Source: UBA2653 sp964572685
Lineage (GTDB): Bacteria > Pseudomonadota > Gammaproteobacteria > Legionellales > Legionellaceae
Direction of reading: 5' to 3'
DNA length: 9,785 bases
Assembly (NCBI GenBank): GCA_964572685.1
Contig: CAZNFJ010000058.1
Span: 1-9,785 of the forward strand
This document shows positions 1 through 6,410 of this stretch, piece after piece; within the stretch, counting starts at the first letter, position 1, and each line of letters starts with the position of its first letter. A program made the position numbers and the translations under genes. Below the pieces are notes generated by a model. That model saw only the letters and a list, made by a program, of their open reading frames with translations, was not told where the DNA came from and did no database searches.

Positions 1-96
1 TGACAAAACCTTGAGTAAATCCTTTACAATACGGCCGGGTCCATATAAGTTGTCATCCCTAATATTGAATAACAAATAGGGTTTAATGAGGAATAA

Positions 97-600
97 ATGA
101 GACAACAATATACCGAAGAAAAGAAACAATCTGTATTAAAAAAGCTATTACCACCTTATAATATGAATATCCCTGAACTATCTCGTGCAGAGGATATACC
201 AATCACAACGTTATATTCCTGGCGAGCTAAAGAACGAAAGAATGGTTTTATGACTGAATCAAATTCATCCAAAAGTCTAGATTTTAATGCTGCTGAACGC
301 TTACAAATCATTATAGAAACAGCTGGTTTATCTGAGCTGGAACTTGGTGAGTATTGCCGAAAAAAAGGTATTTATACTCATGATATTGAGTTATGGAAAA
401 CTAATTTTATTCAACTGGAATCTGAAAAAAAACACTTGACTGCTGAAGATAAAAAACAAGCCAGGAAAGATAAAGACCGTATAAAATTATTGGAAAAGGA
501 ACTGCGTAGAAAGGATAAAGCACTTGCAGAAACAGCCGCTTTACTGGTGTTAAGAAAAAAGCTACAAGCCTTCTACGGGGAAGGCAACGAGGAAGATTAA
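97..600 (+). CDS. IS3-family transposase OrfA (HTH, leucine zipper)
   Basis: This 167-residue protein is the DNA-binding and multimerisation half of an IS3-family transposase. Residues ~1-50 form a helix-turn-helix of the transposase-8 kind (pattern LPPYNMNIPELSRA, then ITTLYSWRAKE). Residues ~115-155 are a charged heptad-like helix (DRIKLLEKELRRKDKALAE) typical of the OrfA leucine zipper. The ATG at 97 is preceded by GAGGA at 88-92, a good Shine-Dalgarno with short spacing. Residues 154-155 (KK) are encoded on a slippery heptamer, so a fraction of ribosomes should shift -1 and make the OrfAB fusion; those that do not shift end 12 codons later in the acidic tail GEGNEED. In related elements OrfA alone acts as a DNA-binding regulator; that role here is inferred. 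Confidence 0.88.
   Translation: MRQQYTEEKKQSVLKKLLPPYNMNIPELSRAEDIPITTLYSWRAKERKNGFMTESNSSKSLDFNAAERLQIIIETAGLSELELGEYCRKKGIYTHDIELWKTNFIQLESEKKHLTAEDKKQARKDKDRIKLLEKELRRKDKALAETAALLVLRKKLQAFYGEGNEED
555..585 (+). promoter_or_regulatory. Programmed -1 ribosomal frameshift signal (slippery site plus hairpin)
   Basis: The heptamer A AAA AAG occupies 555-561 in exactly the X-XXY-YYZ phase of orfA (codons AAA 556-558, AAG 559-561). Six bases later a perfect 6-bp hairpin forms: GCCTTC 568-573 pairs with GAAGGC 580-585 around the loop TACGGG. orfB lies in the -1 frame and is open across the site. Slippery site, spacer and stimulatory stem-loop match the known IS3-family recoding arrangement. The structure is read by eye; efficiency cannot be judged. 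Confidence 0.85.
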
Positions 601-647
601 CCTCTATACATGAAAGACAGCAACTGGTTAACTGGATACAAGAAGCA

Positions 648-1661
648 ATGACAGCAGGCGCCCGTATTAAGCCTTGTTGTCATGAGGCTCAAATTAGCTT
701 GAGAACTTATCGTCGATGGGTAAGGGCATCAGTTATAATGGAGGATAAAAGACCCATTGCGATAAGGCCAGTACCATCCAATAAATTATCAGATGAAGAA
801 ATTTCCAAGATACGTGATATTTGTCACCAACCGGAGTATGTCAATATGCCTTCGTCACAGATTGTACCTAGACTTGCTGAGCAAGGCATTTATGTTGCAA
901 GTGAGTCTAGTTTTTATCGGATTTTAAAGCAATATGACGAACTCAATCATCGAGGTCGGACAAAAGCCCCTCAAAAATCACACAAGCCAACCACTCATGT
1001 GGCAACAGGGCCTAAGCAACTTTGGAGCTGGGATATTACGTATTTGCCTTCTAGAGTAAAGGGGCATTTTTTCTTCTTGTATATGATTATTGATATTTTT
1101 AGCCGGAAAATTGTTGGATATGAGGTTTATGAGCAAGAAAATGGTGCCAGTGCTGCAAGATTACTCGAAAGAGCCTTGTTGTCTGAGCAAGTTTATCAGC
1201 AATGTACGCCCCTTGTACTACATTCAGATAATGGCGCACCAATGAAATCTTATACTTTCAAGGCGAAATTAGAGGCGCTTGGTATTGTCGCATCATACAG
1301 CAGACCTCGGGTGAGCAATGACAACCCCTTCATTGAATCTTTATTTAAAACCGTTAAATATAATCAATTATGGCCATCAAGGGGATTTGAGGACATCACA
1401 GTAGCCCGAAAATGGGTAGAGAATTTTGTGACTTGGTATAATAATCAACACCTACATAGTCAAATTGGTTTTATAACGCCTAATCAAAAACATCAAGGAT
1501 TAGATATTGAATTAATGAAGAACAGACGACAAGTGTACTTAGCTGCAAAACAAAAAAATCCACAAAGATGGAGTAAAGATATTCGAAAATGGGAGTCAAC
1601 TAAAGAAGTCTATTTAAATCCGGATAAACAAAACGATCAAATTAAAGAAAAAGTGGCTTAA
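648..1661 (+). CDS. IS3-family transposase OrfB (DDE integrase core)
   Basis: This is the catalytic half of the IS transposase. An N-terminal HTH-like stretch (ISLRTYRRWV) is followed by an rve-type RNase H fold. Counting from the ATG at 648, the triad is D129 (in WDITYLP), D194 (in LHSDNGAP) and E230 (in NPFIESLFK), with exactly 35 residues between the second D and E, the IS3 signature. The frame is open upstream to 519 and there is no usable start between the OrfA stop and 648. Upstream codons still encode family-like protein (LTSIHERQQLVNWIQEA at ~597-647). The functional product is therefore probably the OrfAB fusion, made by a -1 shift at 555-561 and about 521 residues long, not a protein started at 648. 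C-terminal codons appear intact. Confidence 0.88.
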   Translation: MTAGARIKPCCHEAQISLRTYRRWVRASVIMEDKRPIAIRPVPSNKLSDEEISKIRDICHQPEYVNMPSSQIVPRLAEQGIYVASESSFYRILKQYDELNHRGRTKAPQKSHKPTTHVATGPKQLWSWDITYLPSRVKGHFFFLYMIIDIFSRKIVGYEVYEQENGASAARLLERALLSEQVYQQCTPLVLHSDNGAPMKSYTFKAKLEALGIVASYSRPRVSNDNPFIESLFKTVKYNQLWPSRGFEDITVARKWVENFVTWYNNQHLHSQIGFITPNQKHQGLDIELMKNRRQVYLAAKQKNPQRWSKDIRKWESTKEVYLNPDKQNDQIKEKVA

Positions 1662-1698
1662 ATTTTAGGTAACTAGAGTGCAAAAAAATTAAAAAAGG

Positions 1699-2892
1699 GT
1701 GTCAACTATCTTGAAAAACACCGAAGATACATCATTACATTTTAAACGTTATTTATTTAATGAGATTCAATTAAATAATCGATTGATTGGTTTAATCGGT
1801 CCTCGTGGTGTTGGGAAAACAACACTCTTATTGCAAATGATTAAAACTCATTACAAAGATCACTCCAATGTTTTTTATTTTTCAGCAGATCATATATATT
1901 TTAAAACTGAAAGTATCTATTCATTTATGGAAAGCTTATATCTTCATCAAGGTGTTCAGACTTTTTTTATTGATGAAATTCACAAATATGAAAATTGGAG
2001 CCAGGAATTAAAAAACATATATGATGGTTTTCCTGAAATCAAAATTGTATTTTCAGGAAGCTCCAGCCTTGATTTAAAAAAAGGAAGTTATGATTTATCG
2101 AGGAGAGCACATTTATATTATTTACCAGGGCTTTCTTTTAGAGAATATCTAAACTATGAATTAAATGAAAAATATGACACTGTCACTCTTGAAGATATTA
2201 TTCAAAATAATTCTGAAGTATTAAAAGCAATAGGTGAAATTCCTGCAGTACGAGGGCATTTTCATACCTATCTTCGACAAGGATTCTATCCATTTTTTAA
2301 GGAAGATCCAACCTCTTACTATCAAAAAATTTTACAAGTGATTGATAAAACTATTTATGAAGATATTACCAATTTCTATAATATGAAAACCAGTAATCTG
2401 CGACATTTAAGTAAGATTTTAAATTTTCTTGTAACGATCCCGCCAGGTGAAATTAGCACTTACAATCTTGGAAAAAATTTAAATATTGATGATAAAACAG
2501 CATCTCATTATTTACATATGTTACAAGAAACAGGACTTGTTGAAATTATCTATGCGCAAGAACACGGAAATGCCTTCTTACGTAAACCAGAAAAAGTATT
2601 TTTAAACAATACAAATCTACATTTTAGTCTTTTAGGTCATACAGAAAAAACAGGCAGTATAGAAACCATTAGGGAACTGGCTTTTATTCAAGCAACGAAA
2701 AATGCGGGTTTTAATGTTTACTACAGTAAAATTGGGGATTATAAAGTTTCTGAACATCTATTTGAAATTGGGGGAAAAAACAAAACCAGACAGCAATTAA
2801 AAGGTCAATCTAATGCGTCTTTAGTCAAAGACGATATCATCTTTTCTTTTGATAATAGCATACCATTGATACATTTTGGTTTTTTATATTAA
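1699..2892 (+). CDS. AAA_14/DUF4143-type ATPase, 5' end abutting the IS
   Basis: This is a P-loop ATPase of the large AAA_14 + C-terminal PD-(D/E)XK-like (DUF4143) group; the cellular role of the group is poorly defined. Numbered from GTG 1699, Walker A is GPRGVGKTT (34-42), Walker B FFIDE (89-93), a sensor-like VFSGSSS (117-123) and an arginine pair at 135-136. A winged-helix region (ISTYNLGKNL...TASHYLHML) follows at ~253-275. The C-terminal domain contains E-I-G-G-K (356-360 region) but no clear canonical partner D-F motif. The GTG at 1699 lies inside the IS end with SD-like AAGG directly against it; TTG at 1711 is an alternative with better but long spacing. The native start and promoter were probably displaced by the IS. 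Walker A sits where it normally does, so at most a few N-terminal codons are lost. Expression may depend on read-through from the transposase. Confidence 0.72.
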   Translation: MSTILKNTEDTSLHFKRYLFNEIQLNNRLIGLIGPRGVGKTTLLLQMIKTHYKDHSNVFYFSADHIYFKTESIYSFMESLYLHQGVQTFFIDEIHKYENWSQELKNIYDGFPEIKIVFSGSSSLDLKKGSYDLSRRAHLYYLPGLSFREYLNYELNEKYDTVTLEDIIQNNSEVLKAIGEIPAVRGHFHTYLRQGFYPFFKEDPTSYYQKILQVIDKTIYEDITNFYNMKTSNLRHLSKILNFLVTIPPGEISTYNLGKNLNIDDKTASHYLHMLQETGLVEIIYAQEHGNAFLRKPEKVFLNNTNLHFSLLGHTEKTGSIETIRELAFIQATKNAGFNVYYSKIGDYKVSEHLFEIGGKNKTRQQLKGQSNASLVKDDIIFSFDNSIPLIHFGFLY

Positions 2893-3033
2893 CAGAATCA
2901 CCCATGGATGAATTCAAGGGCTTCTCGCCGCATTTTGGTTCTAGACTTTTTATTTTTAAATATGTTTTCGCAATAAGCATATATGGCTAAATCATTTTGT
3001 TAAAACGGTGAGTTTTTTCACTGTGCTACGATG

Positions 3034-3065
3034 TTGCCACATCAATCGTATATATTGTCTATAAT
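3034..3065 (+). promoter_or_regulatory. Possible promoter of the tandem-repeat protein gene
   Basis: A perfect -10 hexamer TATAAT lies at 3060-3065. The best -35-like hexamer is TTGCCA at 3034-3039, but the 20-bp spacer is longer than optimal. A transcript from here would have a ~30-base leader carrying the AAGGA Shine-Dalgarno at 3089-3093. No clear operator or paired CTTAAT-type PmrA site was seen. Confidence 0.35.
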
Positions 3066-3101
3066 AATATTAAGCAACGATTCATTTTAAGGATAGAAAA
3101 A

Positions 3102-4550
3102 ATGGATAATTCTAATGATTTGACACCCAAAAAGGAAAAAACGACAGCCGAACTTGAGATAACTATAGAAAATTTAATTCAAGAAGAAAAAAATAAATTA
3201 TCAAATAGAAGCACAAACGAGTTGATTGAATTACTTAATACCCAGAGAGAGGAAATTCTTGCTTATAACGATCAAATTCGTCAATTAGGAAAACGTATAG
3301 ACGATGATTTTACTTTTAAAGATTACTCTTTAGACCCATCTCAATCTCAAGAAGATCAGAAAAATAGCTTGATCAATCTTTATATCCAAGAAACAAACCA
3401 TCTAGCTTTACTAAAATTTAGAATTAAAACTTTAACGAGTCTTTTAGAAAAAAGACAAAAGCTTCAACGACGAAAGGAAAATGCGAGATTACAGGATCAG
3501 AACTTATTTCAAAGCCGCAGGGGTAAAGATACAACAACTTCAAGCGTAGCAGAAACGCCAAGTATAGTTGAAGAAAATACAATTAATATAACAGAAAATC
3601 CATTGACATTGAATGATAATGCAAGTGAAGCTGGTACTTCAGTGACACCAGAAATTAAAAGCGCAGTAAAAACTGGAGAGTATATACGTCAGCCTAATTA
3701 CAAAGATAATTATATGGGATTGATAATAATATTAACATCCAATATAGAAATTTCCTTAATTAGCCCAGATAGCACCGGCTCCCTAAAATTAAGTGCGCTT
3801 AATAATTTAAAATCTTTTCTAGCTGATAAAGATGAATCATGGTTTTCTCATGATGAGAACCGAAAACAATTGGTAGTCCTTCTCATGTCTATATGTAATA
3901 GCCATTCTAAAACACTACCCTTTTTTGATTTTAATTCGAGATATCACCTTCTTGAACTTCGTACATTATTAAACGAAGATATTACAAGATTTGGTATAGA
4001 AAACAATCAATTAGATGAATTAAAACCTCAAGCATTAAACTTAAATAAGCTTGATTTGAATGAATTTTTTTCAGTTGATGCACCAAATATGAATGCGAGT
4101 GAAGCTAATACTTCAAAGATACATAATCCAAGTACCCAGCCTAATTATAAAGATCATTATATGGAAATGTTAAACACATTAACATCCTATATGAAAAAAT
4201 ACCCAATGGATGAATTCCCAATCATCTCGCTAAAATTAAAACCGCTGATTCATTTAAATAATTTTCTAGCAGATAAAGATGAAGCATGGTTTTCTCATGA
4301 TGAGAATCGAAAACAATTGGTTATCCTTCTCAGGTCTATATGTTATAGCGATCCTGAAATGAGAACTTATGATGCGCAATATCCCCTTATTGAGCTTGAT
4401 GGATTCTTAAAAAGAGATATTACAAGATTTGGTATAGAAAAAACTCAATTAGATGATTTAGAACCTCATGAGCTAGACTTAAGTCATCTTGATTTTGATG
4501 AATTTTTTTCAGCCCATGCGCCAAATATGAAAGGCACTTTTCGTAAATGA
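3102..4550 (+). CDS. Tandem-domain coiled-coil protein, candidate Dot/Icm effector
   Basis: I do not recognise this 482-residue protein as a named family. The start is well set: ATG 3102 with AAGGA at 3089-3093. Residues ~1-135 are highly charged and helical (KEKTTAELEITIENLIQEE, later LEKRQKLQRRKENARLQ), suggesting a coiled coil. A Ser/Thr/Asn-rich linker runs from ~136 to 196. Two homologous domains follow, residues 197-330 and 346-476, each starting QPNYKD and ending with DEFFS/NEFFS and APNM. They share FLADKDE.WFSHDENRKQLV and DITRFGIE. No signal peptide or membrane segment is visible. The C-terminus has an acidic stretch (LDDLEPHELDLSHLDFDEFF) followed by a short polar/basic tail, resembling the E-block-type secretion signal known for Dot/Icm substrates. 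Effector status is inference from architecture and presumed Legionella context; no catalytic motif was found. Confidence 0.8.
   Translation: MDNSNDLTPKKEKTTAELEITIENLIQEEKNKLSNRSTNELIELLNTQREEILAYNDQIRQLGKRIDDDFTFKDYSLDPSQSQEDQKNSLINLYIQETNHLALLKFRIKTLTSLLEKRQKLQRRKENARLQDQNLFQSRRGKDTTTSSVAETPSIVEENTINITENPLTLNDNASEAGTSVTPEIKSAVKTGEYIRQPNYKDNYMGLIIILTSNIEISLISPDSTGSLKLSALNNLKSFLADKDESWFSHDENRKQLVVLLMSICNSHSKTLPFFDFNSRYHLLELRTLLNEDITRFGIENNQLDELKPQALNLNKLDLNEFFSVDAPNMNASEANTSKIHNPSTQPNYKDHYMEMLNTLTSYMKKYPMDEFPIISLKLKPLIHLNNFLADKDEAWFSHDENRKQLVILLRSICYSDPEMRTYDAQYPLIELDGFLKRDITRFGIEKTQLDDLEPHELDLSHLDFDEFFSAHAPNMKGTFRK
3690..4529 (+). repeat. Tandem duplication of a ~400-bp coding unit
   Basis: Two copies of the same coding unit lie at 3690-4091 and 4137-4529, offset 447 bp (149 codons). 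DNA identity is uneven. An 82-bp block (3815-3896 versus 4262-4343) differs at only 6 positions, and 26 bp at 3978-4003 are repeated exactly at 4416-4441. The rest, including the region around FDFNSRYHLLEL versus YDAQYPLIEL, has diverged and the second copy is 3 codons shorter there. This indicates intragenic duplication followed by uneven divergence or local gene conversion. Confidence 0.9.
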
Positions 4551-4589
4551 TGAGTTATTGCCCAGTCAAAAAGACACCGGTTTGGGAAG

Positions 4590-4622
4590 TAAGAAAGCCG
4601 TTCAAGACTTTCTTATTTTTTT
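4590..4622 (+). terminator. Rho-independent terminator of the tandem-repeat protein gene
   Basis: TAAGAAAG (4590-4597) pairs with CTTTCTTA (4608-4615) around a 10-base loop and is followed by seven T at 4616-4622. It lies 40 bp past the stop of the plus-strand gene. The stem's right arm contains the complement of the antiporter stop codon (4613-4615), so the structure overlaps the convergent gene. On the minus strand no T-run follows the hairpin, so it should act mainly on plus-strand transcripts. Confidence 0.75.
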
Positions 4623-5992
4623 ACGTGCTTACGCCCCAGTAAAAAAGGCACTGCTATTAGAATCACTAAAAGTGTTACCATCATTTCAAGGGAAAGATTC
4701 TTGGCTGTTGAGGGGATTTGACTGGGTGATACAAAGCCAATCATAAAGCCTGCAACTGAACAAATAAAACCGGTTCCGGCAACGAGCCACATCCCGATTT
4801 TGCCACCGGGTACTTGATAAACACGAGGTTTATCGGCTTGTGTGTAACGCAATTTGATGAAAGCTACAAACATGAACATATAAATGACAAGTGCCAATTG
4901 TGCAGCAATATCACTTAGCCACCAGTAAGCTGCATTCATCGATGGAAAATAAATAAATGCATAGCTGATTCCAGAAAAAATCACCGCTTGTATGACAAGC
5001 ATCCGATAAGGAGCCTGATAGCGATTGAGTTTGTAAATGGCATGCGGCATATCAGATTGGTGAGCTGCAACCATTAAGCCCTTGAGAGGCCCAAGCATCC
5101 AGGTTGAGACTGAGCTCAATCCACCAACAACAATTAAACAAGCCATGACTGAGGTCATCCATTCAAGATGGTAGGTTTGAAAAAATAAATCATAAGCATG
5201 CACAAGCCCTGTAACTAAATTGAGTTTTGGTAGGGGTACAACTACCAATATCGCCAGTGCTGAGCAAACTAATGTAGCCAAAATTAAAACAGCGGAATAG
5301 GCAATCGCCTTGGGATAATCTTTTTGTGGTTTTTCAACATCACCGGCATGCACCGCTGACATTTCAATTCCAATTAAACCAAATAAGACCACCACAAACC
5401 TGGAAAATGAATGGTAACTTTCTGTGTTGGGTAGTATCGATTGATGAAAATCATTAACCGGGCTATGTCCTTGTATCAGCCATAAAGCTGCCATGAGGAT
5501 AATCCCTAACATGGGTAATAAGGTGCCTAAAATGGCACCTAAGGTACTGATGATACTAGCTACTCGTAAGCCCAGACAATTAAGACCTGTGAAAATCCAG
5601 AATAAAGAGATAATCGTTCCTGTTAAAAAGAGCTTATTATTGGTGAGCGCTGGATCAATGAAATACGCACAAGTAGAGGCAATGAATAATAAGATGGTTG
5701 GAAACCAAATCAAATTATAGATACATTGTAACCAAATGCTTGCAAACCCCGTACGCTGGCCAAAGGCTTCTTTTATCCAAATATAAAGTCCACCATTTCG
5801 GGGGTAGGCAGTCGCTAGCTCTGCAGCCACCAATGCCACCGGAATGAAAAACGCCAAAGCGGCAAACAGGTAATAACTAATCAGAGGCATACCTAATTTT
5901 GCCGTAATGGGAACGGTTCTTAGACTATCAACAGCAATTACGTTGATCATGACCAACGTAAATACGCTTAATATTTTTGGCTTTTTATTCAC
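4613..5992 (-). CDS. APC-superfamily amino acid antiporter (glutamate/GABA antiporter-like)
   Basis: This inner-membrane transporter has 459 residues and about 12 hydrophobic segments, the usual length for the amino acid-polyamine-organocation superfamily. Near the N-terminus SLRTVPITAKLG, then FFIPVALVAAELATAYP and GGLYIWIKEAFG, closely follow the pattern of the amino acid:glutamate antiporter (GadC-like) branch, where the segment around TM1-TM2 helps line the substrate path. The later IGIEMSAVHAGDVEKPQKDYPKA loop also fits. It ends in a basic tail, KKHVKK. The substrate cannot be read from sequence. The start is GTG at 5992, preceded by AGGA with 5-base spacing; that AGGA overlaps the TAG stop of the aconitase remnant. 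This suggests original translational coupling downstream of aconitase. With aconitase destroyed, how the gene is now transcribed is unclear. Confidence 0.88.
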   Translation of the reverse strand: MNKKPKILSVFTLVMINVIAVDSLRTVPITAKLGMPLISYYLFAALAFFIPVALVAAELATAYPRNGGLYIWIKEAFGQRTGFASIWLQCIYNLIWFPTILLFIASTCAYFIDPALTNNKLFLTGTIISLFWIFTGLNCLGLRVASIISTLGAILGTLLPMLGIILMAALWLIQGHSPVNDFHQSILPNTESYHSFSRFVVVLFGLIGIEMSAVHAGDVEKPQKDYPKAIAYSAVLILATLVCSALAILVVVPLPKLNLVTGLVHAYDLFFQTYHLEWMTSVMACLIVVGGLSSVSTWMLGPLKGLMVAAHQSDMPHAIYKLNRYQAPYRMLVIQAVIFSGISYAFIYFPSMNAAYWWLSDIAAQLALVIYMFMFVAFIKLRYTQADKPRVYQVPGGKIGMWLVAGTGFICSVAGFMIGFVSPSQIPSTAKNLSLEMMVTLLVILIAVPFLLGRKHVKK

Positions 5993-5999
5993 TTTTATC

Positions 6000-6128
6000 C
6001 TACATCATTTGTCGAAGGACGAATTGTAAGATACCACCATTTTTGTAATAACTGAGTTCATTGGCGGTATCAATACGACTTTGCAATTCAACTTGTTCAA
6101 TACTACCGTCTTGTCGTTGAATTTGACC
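6000..6128 (-). pseudogene. acnA: 3' remnant of aconitate hydratase A gene (last 42 codons)
   Basis: Read on the minus strand, these codons give a typical AcnA C-terminus: IQRQDGSIEQVELQSRID, then TANELSYYKNGGILQFVLRQ and MM before TAG. The RIDT.NELSYY..GGIL.YVLR pattern is the conserved end of the swivel domain of aconitases that interconvert citrate and isocitrate. Upstream, the frame reaches TGA after four unrelated codons (GAC ACT AAC AAG), and no further aconitase sequence occurs before CorA, so about 95% of the gene is missing. A functional aconitase must be encoded elsewhere if the organism runs a TCA cycle. The remnant persists beside the antiporter ribosome-binding site, perhaps because its last bases form part of it. 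Confidence 0.85.
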
Positions 6129-6131
6129 CTT

Positions 6132-6316
6132 GTTAGTGTCTCAAAGTTTCTGTAAATTCAGGAAGGCCTAGAAAAGAAGAAAGCCATCCGTTAAACTTCA
6201 TGTGAATTTTCTGACGATAGACAAGCATGACCTGCCGGCTCTCCAATATTTTCAGCAAATGCTCCCTCCCAATTAGCCTCAATATCTTCCTCAATAGGCA
6301 AGTTAGTGTGTCAAAG
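6132..6316. repeat. 15-bp direct repeats bounding a ~155-bp segment of unknown origin
   Basis: GTTAGTGTCTCAAAG at 6132-6146 recurs with one change (GTTAGTGTGTCAAAG) at 6302-6316, in the same orientation and 170 bp apart. The first copy lies 4 bp upstream of the point where aconitase similarity stops. Between them the minus strand has short open stretches in two frames, including an acidic one (PIEEDIEANWEGAFAENIG) ending at TAA 6191-6193, but nothing I recognise. It may be the scar of a small mobile element or of an illegitimate join that removed most of aconitase. Confidence 0.6.
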
Positions 6317-6410
6317 AACAAACTTAAAATGCCTTATCCTATTGTTAGCTTTAAATTTTTAAATTACCTAGGGATATGTTAAATTAAAAAAAAATATCAC
6401 GGAATTCCAA

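Larger units (their letters stand above)
51..1704 (+). mobile_element. IS3-family insertion sequence, apparently complete
   Basis: Two partly overlapping reading frames in the 0/-1 arrangement (HTH/leucine-zipper OrfA, DDE OrfB) are typical of IS3-family elements. Candidate ends are TGTCATCCC at 51-59 and GGGTGTCA at 1697-1704, giving the TG...CA termini usual in the family. Read inward, left AGTTGTCATCCCT and right AGTTGACACCCTT are imperfect inverted repeats, and the match runs 3 bp outside the TG/CA, so the true ends could be 48 and 1707. I see no convincing target duplication: the flanking triplets are AGT and ACT. Both frames are intact and the catalytic residues are present, so it may be active. 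The right end lies against the 5' end of the downstream ATPase gene in the same orientation. Confidence 0.8.

Noticed and set aside
3001..3060. Possible regulatory (PmrA- or CpxR-type) sites upstream of the candidate effector
   Set aside because: Only isolated half-site-like AATATTAA or AT-rich words; no properly spaced direct repeat.
4558..4746. Plus-strand 62-codon frame after the repeat-protein gene
   Set aside because: It overlaps the terminator and the 3' end of the well-supported antiporter on the opposite strand; no Shine-Dalgarno and no recognisable protein pattern.
5493..5720. Plus-strand 75-codon frame inside the antiporter
   Set aside because: It lies wholly opposite conserved transmembrane coding sequence; its basic composition is what the complement of hydrophobic codons gives.
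6133..6321. Minus-strand 62-codon frame between aconitase remnant and CorA
   Set aside because: TTG start without a Shine-Dalgarno, a direct repeat at each end, and no recognisable family; treated as part of the inserted segment, not as a gene.
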